A stretch of 64,000 nt of DNA, taken from assembly GCA_007121075.1 (NCBI GenBank), contig SKMK01000035.1:1-64000 (forward strand), written 5' to 3'. This stretch comes from Syntrophomonadaceae bacterium (GTDB taxonomy: Bacteria > Bacillota > Dethiobacteria > DTU022). Within the stretch, counting starts at the first letter, position 1, and every line of letters starts with the position of its first letter. Of this stretch, positions 15,569 through 23,619 are shown in pieces. The translations under genes and the position numbers were made by a program. The notes beneath the pieces are model-generated. The model did not search any database. It was not told where the DNA came from and saw only the letters and a program-made list of their open reading frames with translations.

Positions 15569-16527
15569 AAATAAGGGGAATCTATGCCACCGCTTTAACC
15601 CGTTTTTTCCTGGACCAAGGCTGCTTCATTGTGGAACCTTCCAGGCAGATCAAAGCCAGGTTTGAAAGTCACAATAATGTCGATCTACCGGAACCGGTTA
15701 AGGTGGAGATCAAGGACCGGCGGGACGACCAGGGCCTTATATTAAGCGGAGAGCCTGCTGAACTGGAGCAGGCGGTTAAGCTGCTTAGAGAGGATTTTTT
15801 TGATGTCGTTTACCGGGAAAAGGAAAGCGAACCTGATAGTCATGACCGGGTTGTAGAAATAGAATTTCCTTATCAGGCCAAGAAGGCCCTGGACGGGTTT
15901 AGGGGCAGGGTCCTCCCGACGGTTAACCTCCATCACCGCTTGAGAATAATTGCCCCCAGGTTGCTGGATTTAATGGAAAAAAGACAGCTTGCCCGCCGCC
16001 CGGGCCAAAGAAAAAGAATCAGCAGGGACCTGGAAAGAAACCTGATCTGGGGTTTTTTGAAAAGGGGAAGGGGGATTGCCATCGAACACGTCAAGCTCGA
16101 CGGCCGGGTGCTGTCCTTATCTGAAGGAAAAATTCTTTACTCCAATTACAAAGACAAAAAACTGGTTCTGAAAAGAAGCAGGTTTAAGGGCAGGTATCAA
16201 TACGACGGCCTGGCCGTGCCCAAAGCAGAAGGGGATTACGCCGTTACCGAGGTAAATGAAGGCAGCTGGTATTACCGGCATAGCTACTACCGCCAGGACG
16301 GGCAATTGATCGGTGAGTACTATAACGTCAACACTCCAATCGAAATATACCCAGACCGGATCAGGTACGTTGACCTGGAAATTGATGTGGTAAAATGGCC
16401 GCAGGGGGGAAGTGAAATTGTAGAAAAGGAGCTGTTGGATAAGGAAATTGAATGTGGCCGCATCAATCAAAAACTGGGAGAGAAAGCTTTAATCGTGGCT
16501 AAGGAATTAAAAGTAAAATTTTCGTAA
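15559..16527 (+). CDS. FAU-1-like RNA-binding protein / putative RNase with DUF402 domain
   Basis: This 322-residue protein begins with IRGIYATALTRFFLDQGCF and IVEPS, the opening of the archaeal AU-1/FAU-1 family, then EIKDRRDDQGLILSG. The C-terminal third (WYYRHSYYRQDGQLIGEYYN, then TPIEIYPDRIRYVDLEIDVV) is a DUF402 domain. Known: Pyrococcus FAU-1 binds AU-rich RNA and has RNase E/G-like activity in rRNA maturation. The middle is rich in Arg and Lys (RRPGQRKRISRDLERN), which fits RNA binding. It overlaps the RtcA-like gene by 10 bases, so the pair is probably translated together and acts on the same RNA. This homologue is shorter than I remember for the Pyrococcus protein, so the catalytic part may be reduced. 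Confidence 0.75.
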   Translation: MGLKIRGIYATALTRFFLDQGCFIVEPSRQIKARFESHNNVDLPEPVKVEIKDRRDDQGLILSGEPAELEQAVKLLREDFFDVVYREKESEPDSHDRVVEIEFPYQAKKALDGFRGRVLPTVNLHHRLRIIAPRLLDLMEKRQLARRPGQRKRISRDLERNLIWGFLKRGRGIAIEHVKLDGRVLSLSEGKILYSNYKDKKLVLKRSRFKGRYQYDGLAVPKAEGDYAVTEVNEGSWYYRHSYYRQDGQLIGEYYNVNTPIEIYPDRIRYVDLEIDVVKWPQGGSEIVEKELLDKEIECGRINQKLGEKALIVAKELKVKFS

Positions 16528-16670
16528 CGGGGCAGGCAGGGAAGGTTTCCCGCTGCCGGGGGAGAAACATTCTAAAGCTGGTTTTGTGTAATGCAGGCTG
16601 CCGGATCGGGTTTTAACTAAGAGTACTTGACCAGGAAGGGCATCTATAAGAAGCACCAGGAGGACAACCA

Positions 16671-17300
16671 GTGAAAGAAGCATCTCAGATTTTTAACAGC
16701 GGGAACTTAAAGCTTGAAGGGGTCTTACATTTGCCCCGGGTAGATGGCAAAAAATTACCGGGAGTGGTGCTGTGCCACCCCCATCCCCTTTACGGGGGCA
16801 ATATGGATAATAATGTGGTTGTAGCAGTGAGCAGGGCCCTGTCTGAACGGGAGTTTGTGGCCCTGCGCTTTAATTTCCGGGGCGTGGGCTTAAGTGAAGG
16901 GTCATATGATGACGGCAAAGGGGAACAGGAGGACCTGCGGGGGGCACTGGAGTACCTGGCCGGGTGCCCTGAAGCAGAACCAGGCCGGCTGGGAGTTATG
17001 GGTTACTCTTTTGGCGGCATGGTGGCCCTGGGGGCGGCTAAAAGCTGTGAACTGGCCAAAGCCCTGGCCGGTGTTTCGCCGGTAGTAACACCGGGACTGA
17101 TCGAGGGGTTGAACAAACCGGCTTACTTTATCTGCGGCACTGATGATCAGGTGACTTCAGTAAATCTGCTGGTTCGGGAAGCGGAAAAAACAACTCCACC
17201 CGGGCAGGTCGAAATAGTGCCGGGGGTGGATCATTTCTGGACCGGGCATGAAAAAGAGATGGCCGGCAAAGTGGCTGCTTTTTTTGAACGGACCCTGTAG
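16671..17300 (+). CDS. Alpha/beta hydrolase, dienelactone-hydrolase-like
   Basis: This 209-residue serine hydrolase of the short COG2945 type shows an oxyanion-region HPHPLYGGNMDNNVV, a RFNFRGVGLSEGSYDDGKGE loop, the nucleophile elbow GYSFGG near residue 110, the acid in CGTDDQV and the catalytic His in GVDHFW. The triad is complete, so it should be active on some ester or small acyl substrate, but the substrate cannot be read from sequence. No signal peptide is present, so it is cytoplasmic. The GTG start has AGGAGG 8 bases upstream. It follows the FAU-1-like gene by 143 bases and probably has its own transcript. Confidence 0.82.
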   Translation: MKEASQIFNSGNLKLEGVLHLPRVDGKKLPGVVLCHPHPLYGGNMDNNVVVAVSRALSEREFVALRFNFRGVGLSEGSYDDGKGEQEDLRGALEYLAGCPEAEPGRLGVMGYSFGGMVALGAAKSCELAKALAGVSPVVTPGLIEGLNKPAYFICGTDDQVTSVNLLVREAEKTTPPGQVEIVPGVDHFWTGHEKEMAGKVAAFFERTL

Positions 17301-17416
17301 ATTCTAAACTTCCCGGTAACTAAAGGGTTAATATAAACAAATGAGCTAAAACAGGAACCCTTATTCCTTTTATTAATAATTTTAAATCCCGGTTTGGAGA
17401 AGGTGGGTGGCCGGGG

Positions 17417-17536
17417 GTGAAAATTGTCGATCTTTCGCAAGCCATTTATTCCGGAATGAAAGTTTATCCCGGTGATCCCGGGGTAGCGGCGGCCACGTCC
17501 GGCAGCTACGAGGTTGATGGTTGGAAGGGGGCTATC
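17417..17536 (+). pseudogene. N-terminal stub of a cyclase / kynurenine-formamidase-like gene
   Basis: The first 36 residues, MKIVDLSQAIYSGMKVYPGD followed by PGVAAATSG, are the start of the cyclase family (COG1878), whose members are over 200 residues long. A normal start with GGGGG upstream remains. The frame then passes without a stop into the ribosome binding region and coding sequence of a small membrane protein. No metal-binding HxGTHxD motif survives, so this is an inactive leftover of a deletion. Confidence 0.65.
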
Positions 17537-17719
17537 ATGAACAGGAGACAAAGGGAAGTGCTGCTTTATAGCATAGCAATGATTGGGGCTTTAACGGCAA
17601 GCTTGTATATAAGCCCGGTTTGGGGCGGGGCCGTATTATTTTGGCTTGGCCTGGCGGCAGCTGTATTTTTCTTTTTTGCCCTTTTAGGGACGGCTTTTGG
17701 CCAAAAAATTGATCGGTAA
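17537..17719 (+). CDS. Small two-helix membrane protein, unknown
   Basis: From the ATG at 17537 the protein has 60 residues: a basic start (MNRRQREVLL), two hydrophobic stretches (YSIAMIGALTASLYI and AVLFWLGLAAAVFFFFALLG) and a charged end, GQKIDR. I choose this start because GGAAGGGGG lies 7 bases before it. The longer frame beginning at 17417 would add the stub of an unrelated cyclase. No family is recognised. The gene lies 105 bases ahead of aroA. Confidence 0.5.
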   Translation: MNRRQREVLLYSIAMIGALTASLYISPVWGGAVLFWLGLAAAVFFFFALLGTAFGQKIDR

Positions 17720-17824
17720 GTGGATCAAAATACTTAGGCGATTTACCACCCCCTCTTCGTGATTAAACCTCAACTTGTGCTATACTTGTTTAAAAGTTGT
17801 CATATCCAAAGGAGTAACATCTAG

Positions 17825-19105
17825 ATGATTATAATCACAGCACCACCGGAAAGATTAACCGGTGAAGTCACCGTCCCGGGTGATAAGTCGATTACCCACC
17901 GGGCAATCATGCTGGGGGCCCTGGCCCGCGGGGTGACCGAGATCAGGGGTTTTCTTGGTGCAGAAGATTGCTGGTCCACAGTTGAGTGTTTGAGGGCCCT
18001 GGGCGTAAGGGTCACTTTAAAAGGCAGGCGCCTGTTTGTTGAGGGCAAAAACAAGAAACTAATTAAACCTGCAAAAGAGCTCGATGCGGGCAATTCGGGC
18101 ACCACGGCCCGGCTTTTGCTCGGGATCCTGGCCGGGCAGGATTTTCAAGCCACTTTAACCGGCGATCTTTCGCTGCAGAAGCGCCCCATGAAAAGGGTAA
18201 TCGAGCCTCTGCAGCAGATGGGAGCCCGTTTTGAGGGTGATGCTGAAACACTGCCGGTGACCATAACCGGTGGGGACCTGGAACCGGTAAACTATCAATC
18301 CCCCCGGGCCAGCGCCCAGGTAAAATCAGCAGTCTTGCTGGCCGGTCTGTTTGCCGATGGAACCACGGTTGTTGAAGAACCATACCGGAGCCGGGATCAC
18401 ACCGAGCTGATGCTTTCCCGTTTCGGAGCCCGGATCGAGGTCGATGGCAGCCGGGCCAGCGTGCAGGGAGGGACCGTTTTAAGAAGCGGGCAGGTGAGGG
18501 TCCCCGGGGACATTTCTGCCGCCGCCTTCCTCATGGTAGCAGCCGCCATAATTCCCGGTTCAGAGCTTCTGATCAAGAATGTAGGCATAAACCCGACCAG
18601 GAGTGGCATAATTGATGTCCTGCTTGAAATGGGCGCTGCTGTTGAGCTGAAGGAAGAAAAGTCGTGGGGTAAAGAACCAGTTGCCGATATAATGGTGAAA
18701 GGTAACTCCGGGCTAAAAGGGGTTAAAATTAGCGGTGAAATAATCCCCCGCCTGATTGATGAGATCCCGGCCCTGGCCGTGGCGGCCCTGGTTGCCGAAG
18801 GAGAAACCGTGATCAGCGATGCTTCAGAGCTCAGGGTTAAGGAATCGGATCGGATATCCGCCCTGGCCGGCGAACTGAGAAAACTGGGGGCGGATCTGGA
18901 AGAGAACGAAGACGGGATGATTATCAGGGGCGGGCCTGAATTGAAGGGCGCCGACCTGGACAGCTGCGGAGACCACCGCATTGCCATGGCCCTGGCCGTA
19001 GCCGGCCTGGTCGCACAAGGGGAAACGGCCGTTTGGGGCGCCGAGGTGATTAACATCTCATTCCCCGGTTTTATGCAATCCCTGCGTTCTTTAATTATGA
19101 AATAA
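17825..19105 (+). CDS. aroA: 3-phosphoshikimate 1-carboxyvinyltransferase (EPSP synthase)
   Basis: This 426-residue enzyme joins shikimate-3-phosphate and phosphoenolpyruvate, the sixth step of the shikimate route. Signatures: VPGDKSITHRAIMLGALA at 18-35, DAGNSGTTARLLLGILAG near 88, SLQKRPMKRVIEPL, SRDHTELMLSRFG, RVPGDISAAAFLMVAAAII, the ELRVKESDRISA loop near 340 and CGDHRIAMALAVAGL near 385. All substrate-binding Lys, Arg and Asp regions are in place and the length is normal. It starts with ATG after AAAGGAG. It opens a biosynthetic stretch in which aroC and aroB follow only after five histidine genes and ogt. hisD has its own promoter behind it. Confidence 0.95.
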   Translation: MIIITAPPERLTGEVTVPGDKSITHRAIMLGALARGVTEIRGFLGAEDCWSTVECLRALGVRVTLKGRRLFVEGKNKKLIKPAKELDAGNSGTTARLLLGILAGQDFQATLTGDLSLQKRPMKRVIEPLQQMGARFEGDAETLPVTITGGDLEPVNYQSPRASAQVKSAVLLAGLFADGTTVVEEPYRSRDHTELMLSRFGARIEVDGSRASVQGGTVLRSGQVRVPGDISAAAFLMVAAAIIPGSELLIKNVGINPTRSGIIDVLLEMGAAVELKEEKSWGKEPVADIMVKGNSGLKGVKISGEIIPRLIDEIPALAVAALVAEGETVISDASELRVKESDRISALAGELRKLGADLEENEDGMIIRGGPELKGADLDSCGDHRIAMALAVAGLVAQGETAVWGAEVINISFPGFMQSLRSLIMK

Positions 19106-19111
19106 CTTCGA

Positions 19112-19140
19112 TTGACGCTGATGGTTGCTTATGTTAAAAT
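19112..19140 (+). promoter_or_regulatory. Sigma-A-type promoter of the his genes
   Basis: TTGACG at 19112-19117, a 17-base spacer and TAAAAT at 19135-19140 form a good vegetative promoter. It lies 72 bases ahead of hisD, in the gap after aroA. The short leader contains the palindrome AACCCGGGTT but no leader peptide with repeated His codons was seen. Confidence 0.7.
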
Positions 19141-19211
19141 ATGGTTGCTGTTTCCAGTAATTTTCACCCGATTACCCGTTCATAATTAAACCCGGGTTAG
19201 GAGCACTACTA

Positions 19212-20492
19212 ATGCTACCGCTATATTCTTATGATCAGTACAGGCAAAGCAGATCGGCCGTCTCGCCGTCGGATTATGCTGATGAACGCAAACAGGTTGT
19301 CGGGATTATCGAAGCAGTCCGGCAAAGGGGCGATCTGGCCCTGCAAGAATATGCCCGCCGCTTTGATCAGGCCGACCTGCAGGAGCTAAAGGTAAATGAC
19401 CGGGAAATAGAAGAGGCAAGCGGGGAAGTATCTTCCGATCTGCTTGCGGCCATCCGGGGCGCGAAGGACAATATCGAACGATTCCACCGCCACCAGTTGG
19501 AACAGGACTGGTGGGACGGCGGGCCCGGCTGGACCGCCGGGCAGCGCTATATCCCCCTGCAGTCGGTTGGCGCCTATATCCCCGGCGGAACGGCCGCTTA
19601 TCCTTCCTCAGTGCTGATGACTGTAGTGCCGGCCAAAGTAGCCGGGGTCAAAGAAATCTATATCTGCACTCCCCCGGACAGCACCGGCAAAATCAACCCG
19701 TTGACCCTGGCGGCAGCCCGGGAGGCGGGAGCTTCGGCTGTATTTAAGACAGGAGGGGCCCAGGCCGTTGCCGCCATGGCTTACGGAACGGAAACGGTCC
19801 CGGCCGTGCAAAAAATCGTCGGCCCGGGTAATATTTACGTCACCCTGGCCAAAAAGGAAGTTTTCGGGCAGGTCGGGATAGACATGCTGGCCGGGCCCAG
19901 CGAAATTGTGATCGTGGCCGAAGCGGAGGCCAGGCCCGATTATATAGCGGCGGACCTGCTTTCTCAGGCCGAACACGATCCCCTGTCCCGTTCAGTCCTG
20001 ATTACTCCGTCTGAAAAACTGGCTGAAGAGGTAAAAAGTCACCTGGAAGAACAAATAATTTCTCTGCCCAGGAGGAAAATAGCCGCGCAATCGCTAAAAG
20101 AACAGGGAGCGATTATAATGGTCCCTGGCCTGGCCGAAGCCTGGCCGGTGGTAAATGACCTGGCTCCCGAGCATCTCGAGCTGCACCTGGATGAAGCCTG
20201 GCAGTACCTGGACCACATAACCAGCGCCGGGGCAGTTTTTATCGGCCCCTACACCCCGGAATCACTTGGCGATTACTGGGCCGGCTCCAACCACGTCTTG
20301 CCCACTTCAAGGACGGCGCGCTACGCCTCCGCCCTTGGGGTTGCTGATTATATGAAGAGGTTACAGGTGATCTGCTATACTAAAGAAGCGCTGCAGGAAT
20401 CGGCATCCCGGATCGCCGCCCTGGCCAGGGCGGAAGGGCTGGAAGCACATGCCAGGGCAGTGCTGTTGAGGAGGCATAATCATGAACCGTAG
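19212..20492 (+). CDS. hisD: Histidinol dehydrogenase
   Basis: This 426-residue enzyme oxidises L-histidinol to L-histidine in two NAD-dependent steps. Signatures: YIPGGTAAYPSSVLMTVVPA near 120, TGGAQAVAAMAYGTETVP, IVGPGNIYVTLAKKEV, GIDMLAGPSEIVIVA, SQAEHDP (the zinc-ligand region near 255), NDLAPEHLEL (catalytic Glu-His pair) and GDYWAGSNHVLPTS. It is intact and of normal length. ATG start with TTAGGAGC upstream. It is first in the his operon and overlaps hisB by 11 bases. Neither hisG nor hisZ precedes it, so phosphoribosyl-ATP synthesis must be encoded elsewhere. Confidence 0.95.
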   Translation: MLPLYSYDQYRQSRSAVSPSDYADERKQVVGIIEAVRQRGDLALQEYARRFDQADLQELKVNDREIEEASGEVSSDLLAAIRGAKDNIERFHRHQLEQDWWDGGPGWTAGQRYIPLQSVGAYIPGGTAAYPSSVLMTVVPAKVAGVKEIYICTPPDSTGKINPLTLAAAREAGASAVFKTGGAQAVAAMAYGTETVPAVQKIVGPGNIYVTLAKKEVFGQVGIDMLAGPSEIVIVAEAEARPDYIAADLLSQAEHDPLSRSVLITPSEKLAEEVKSHLEEQIISLPRRKIAAQSLKEQGAIIMVPGLAEAWPVVNDLAPEHLELHLDEAWQYLDHITSAGAVFIGPYTPESLGDYWAGSNHVLPTSRTARYASALGVADYMKRLQVICYTKEALQESASRIAALARAEGLEAHARAVLLRRHNHEP

Positions 20493-21072
20493 GGCCAAGA
20501 TTGAGCGTAAAACAAGTGAGACGGCGGTGTTTTTGGATCTTAATATTGACGGCGGCGGGAGGACCGATTTAAACACAGGCCTTCCCTTTTTTGAACACAT
20601 GCTCGACCTGTGGTGCCGTCACGGTTTTTTTGACCTGATTATCAGGGCTGAGGGAGATATTGAGGTTGATCCCCACCACCTGGTGGAGGATGTCGGGATC
20701 TGCATGGGCCGGACCTGGCAGGAGGCTCTGGGAGATAAAAGAGGAATCAGGCGCTACGGTTTTACGCTCACTCCCATGGATGAAGCTCTGGTTACTGCAG
20801 CCGCTGATCTTTCCGGCCGGTCCTGGCTGCATTACGATCTTAAGCTGCCTCCAGGCGAAGTGGGGCCCATGGATGCAGAGTTGTTTGAAGTTTTCTGGCA
20901 GTCGTTTGTCAGTGAAGGGCGATTTAACCTGCACGTTATCTTGAACCACGGCCAAAATAGACATCATATCATCGAAGCTTCGTTTAAAGCTGCTGCCCGG
21001 GCAATGAGTGAAGCGGCCGCCCTGTTAAAAGGATATAACGATTTTTTATCCACCAAGGGAAAATTGGAATGA
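20482..21072 (+). CDS. hisB: Imidazoleglycerol-phosphate dehydratase
   Basis: This 196-residue monofunctional dehydratase catalyses the sixth step of histidine synthesis. It shows the two His-rich metal-binding repeats: FFEHMLDLWCRHGFFDL with DPHHLVEDVGICMG, and later NRHHIIEASFKAAARAM. The usual H-x-H-H-x-x-E of the first repeat is seen as HHLVEDVG. No phosphatase domain is fused; that activity is supplied by the PHP gene further on. It starts inside hisD and ends just before the hisA ribosome binding site. Confidence 0.95.
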   Translation: MNRRAKIERKTSETAVFLDLNIDGGGRTDLNTGLPFFEHMLDLWCRHGFFDLIIRAEGDIEVDPHHLVEDVGICMGRTWQEALGDKRGIRRYGFTLTPMDEALVTAAADLSGRSWLHYDLKLPPGEVGPMDAELFEVFWQSFVSEGRFNLHVILNHGQNRHHIIEASFKAAARAMSEAAALLKGYNDFLSTKGKLE

Positions 21073-21082
21073 GGTGAGCGGT

Positions 21083-21802
21083 ATGCTGGTAATTCCCGCC
21101 ATCGATTTAAGAAAAGGCCGCTGCGTGAGGCTTTATCAGGGCGATCCGGAAAAGGAGACCGTTTACGGCGACAATCCCGTGGAAATTGCCCTTCAGTGGG
21201 AACAGCTGGGGGCGAAAATTCTCCACCTGGTTGACCTGGACGGCGCTTTTACCGGACTGTCCCAGAATGCGAAGGTGATCGGCTCTATCGGTGAGAAAGT
21301 CCGTATCCCGCTTCAGCTGGGCGGGGGGATCCGGTCCAGGGAAGCGGTGGAAAAAGCTATTTCATTCGGCGTCTCGCGGATTATTATCGGCACAGTGGTC
21401 ATAGAAACACCGGAACTGGCAAGTGAGCTGGTCAGGGATTTTGAAGAACGCATTGTGGTCGGTATCGACGCCCGGGATGGAAAAGTGGCCGTCAAGGGCT
21501 GGACCGAGTCATCGACAGTGGAGACGGTGGAGCTGGCAGAGCGGGTGGAGCAGTGGGGAGTAAAAGAAATCATCTATACCGATATTAAAAAGGACGGGAC
21601 CATGCAGGGCCCTTCGCTGGATGGGCTGGAGGAAATTATCAGCAGAACCTCCCTGCAGGTGATCGTTTCAGGCGGGATATCCTCTAAGGAGGACTTGATT
21701 TCGCTCAAGCCTTACGGCAGCAGGGTCAAAGGCGTGATTATCGGCAAAGCCCTCTACACCAACCAGCTGACCCTTCCCGATGCCATGGCTATTTTTGATT
21801 AA
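21083..21802 (+). CDS. hisA: Phosphoribosylformimino-AICAR-phosphate isomerase
   Basis: This 239-residue TIM-barrel isomerase of histidine synthesis shows MLVIPAIDLRKGRCVRLYQG with the catalytic Asp, HLVDLDGAF, PLQLGGGIRS, VVGIDARDGKVAVKGW, YTDIKKDGTMQGP with the second catalytic Asp, and VSGGISS. The ATG at 21083 is used because GAGGTGA lies just before it; a GTG three codons earlier overlaps that site. The two-domain pattern fits HisA. No hisH stands before it and no hisF after it, which is unusual because HisF makes the next product. Confidence 0.94.
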   Translation: MLVIPAIDLRKGRCVRLYQGDPEKETVYGDNPVEIALQWEQLGAKILHLVDLDGAFTGLSQNAKVIGSIGEKVRIPLQLGGGIRSREAVEKAISFGVSRIIIGTVVIETPELASELVRDFEERIVVGIDARDGKVAVKGWTESSTVETVELAERVEQWGVKEIIYTDIKKDGTMQGPSLDGLEEIISRTSLQVIVSGGISSKEDLISLKPYGSRVKGVIIGKALYTNQLTLPDAMAIFD

Positions 21803-21916
21803 AGAGCAGGGTAAAATTTGATGATATAAAAAGAATTGTGCAATTTCAATTTAAATTCACAGATTAATTTACGATGAATACAAGATTGGAGAAAAAACAC
21901 TGGCGGAGGTTTTAAC

Positions 21917-22306
21917 GTGGGAGAATTTAAAAACGAAGAAGAACTGCACCCCCTGGACACGGGAAAACTGAAATTCGACCAGAACGGCCTGGTCCCGGCT
22001 GTGATCCAGGATTACCGCAACAATGTCGTATTGATGGTTGGCTACATGGATGAAGAAGCGATCAGGCGCACCTTAAATACCGGGCGGGTTTGTTTCTGGA
22101 GCCGCAGCCGCCGGGAGTACTGGGTCAAGGGTGAAAGCTCGGGCAATTTTTTTGAGGTTAAATCGATCTATGCCGACTGCGACGCCGATACCCTGCTGGT
22201 AAAGGTGGTTCCCCTTGGACCGGGCCTGGCCTGCCATACCGGCCGCTATTCCTGCTTTTTTAATACTCTGGCCGGCTTTGAGCAACGGGGGTCAGAAGAT
22301 GATTGA
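21917..22306 (+). CDS. hisI: Phosphoribosyl-AMP cyclohydrolase
   Basis: This 129-residue enzyme opens the adenine ring in the third step of histidine synthesis. Signatures: LMVGYMDEEAIRRTL, FWSRSRREYWVKGESSGN, and the metal and zinc ligands in YADCDADTLLVKV and ACHTGRYSCFF. It is the single-domain HisI; no HisE pyrophosphohydrolase follows in frame. The GTG start has GGAGG 8 bases upstream. A 114-base AT-rich spacer separates it from hisA, the place where hisF usually stands; no trace of hisF remains there. It overlaps the PHP phosphatase gene by 8 bases. Confidence 0.94.
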   Translation: MGEFKNEEELHPLDTGKLKFDQNGLVPAVIQDYRNNVVLMVGYMDEEAIRRTLNTGRVCFWSRSRREYWVKGESSGNFFEVKSIYADCDADTLLVKVVPLGPGLACHTGRYSCFFNTLAGFEQRGSEDD

Positions 22307-23096
22307 TTACCACCTTCATACTTCGCGCTGCTGCCACGCTACCGGCACTCTCGATCAATACCTGGCCGAGGCGGAAAAAAAGGAGCTGGCTGAGATCGGA
22401 TTTGCCGACCATTTTCCGCTCGGCCTGCTGGGAATTGAACCCCGCAACCAGGTTACCATGGACCCGGAGGAGCTGGAGAAATACATGAAGCAGGTAAATA
22501 CTTTGAAGAAAAACTCCCATCTGGTGAAGGTTAAGCTGGGAGTAGAGATTGACTACCTGCCCGGCACTGAGAAAAAAGTGGAACAGCTGCTCGGGAAGTA
22601 CGATTTTGATTATGTAATCGGTTCAATCCATTTTATTGGGGACTGGGATTTTACCCACCCCGTGTATGCAGAGGATTACAAGCATCAGGATATGGACGAC
22701 CTTTACCGCCGCTACTACGAACTGGTGGCAAGAGTTTGTGAAAGCGGGCTTTTTGATATTATCGGCCACATCGACGTGGTAAAAAAGTTCGGCTACCGCC
22801 CGGACGATAACCTGGATTCGATCCGTCTTGAAACGGCCCGGCTGCTGCGTGAAAGCGGCACCTGCCTGGAGCTGAACACCGCCGGCAGGGATGCTCCGGT
22901 GGGCGAATTTTACCCCGACCGGGGCTTTTTGGCCCTGTGCTGCTCCGAAGGGGTGGACATAACCCTGGGCTCCGATGCCCATGCCCCGGACCAGGTGGGC
23001 CGCTACTTTCCGGAAGCTGTGAGGCTGCTCAAAAAAGCCGGGTACCGGGAACTGACTGTTTTCGAGCGGCGGGCGAAAAGCAAGCAGCCGCTTTAA
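22299..23096 (+). CDS. hisK: PHP-family histidinol-phosphatase
   Basis: This 265-residue PHP phosphatase removes the phosphate of L-histidinol phosphate, the step before HisD. Metal-binding motifs: MIDYHLHTSRCCHATG at the start, FADHFP, LGVEIDYLPG, IGSIHFIGDWDF, IGHIDVVKKFG and TLGSDAHAPDQVG at the end. I place the start at the ATG at 22299, which overlaps the hisI stop and has ACGGGGGT upstream; an open frame extending left only shadows hisI. The operon position supports the histidine role over other PHP activities. Confidence 0.9.
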   Translation: MIDYHLHTSRCCHATGTLDQYLAEAEKKELAEIGFADHFPLGLLGIEPRNQVTMDPEELEKYMKQVNTLKKNSHLVKVKLGVEIDYLPGTEKKVEQLLGKYDFDYVIGSIHFIGDWDFTHPVYAEDYKHQDMDDLYRRYYELVARVCESGLFDIIGHIDVVKKFGYRPDDNLDSIRLETARLLRESGTCLELNTAGRDAPVGEFYPDRGFLALCCSEGVDITLGSDAHAPDQVGRYFPEAVRLLKKAGYRELTVFERRAKSKQPL

Positions 23097-23130
23097 AAAC
23101 CCCATTCTATGAAGAAAAGGAGAACAGCCT

Positions 23131-23619
23131 GTGCATGATCTCTATTGTGACCGCATCGATACGCCAAAAGGCGTATTTTTGATTTTATTTCACTCAGAAG
23201 GCATCTCCAGGATCTATTTTCCGGGACAGGATCCTGAATGCAGTTGCCCGGAAGGCAAGCTGCCCTGGAACAACCTTGCTGAAGATTTGAACCGCTACCT
23301 GTCCGGCGAAGCCGTAGACTGGTCGCGTTATCCCCTCGACACATCCTGCTACCGCCCCTTTACAAAGGCGCTCCTGGAGGAGGTCCGGCAGATTCCCTTT
23401 GGCCGGGTCTGCACCTACCGGGAAGCTGCTGAAAGGGCCGGCTCGCCCCGGGCCTGCCGGGCGGCCGGGCAGGCCCTGAAGGCAAACCGGCATCCGGTCC
23501 TGGTGCCCTGCCACCGGGTTGTGGCCAGCGGGGGCAAACTGGGCGGGTTCAGCGGCCCTCCCGGCTGGAAACAAATGCTGCTTGAAATTGAAGCAGGCGG
23601 CAGCAGGAGGGAGATATAA
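23131..23619 (+). CDS. ogt: Methylated-DNA-protein-cysteine methyltransferase
   Basis: This 162-residue suicide repair protein moves the methyl group from O6-methylguanine to its own cysteine. The C-terminal domain shows FGRVCTYREAAERAG (helix-turn-helix with the Arg finger region), GQALKANRHPV and the active-site VPCHRVVASGGKLGGFSG near residue 130. The N-terminal 75 residues are a typical weakly conserved domain. The GTG start follows AAAGGAGAAC. Its TAA shares a base with the aroC ATG (TAATG), so it is co-transcribed with aroC although unrelated in function. Confidence 0.92.
   Translation: MHDLYCDRIDTPKGVFLILFHSEGISRIYFPGQDPECSCPEGKLPWNNLAEDLNRYLSGEAVDWSRYPLDTSCYRPFTKALLEEVRQIPFGRVCTYREAAERAGSPRACRAAGQALKANRHPVLVPCHRVVASGGKLGGFSGPPGWKQMLLEIEAGGSRREI

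Noticed and set aside
22215-22298. Upstream extension of the PHP phosphatase frame
   Set aside because: It lies inside hisI and encodes no family residues; the ATG at 22299 has a good ribosome binding site.
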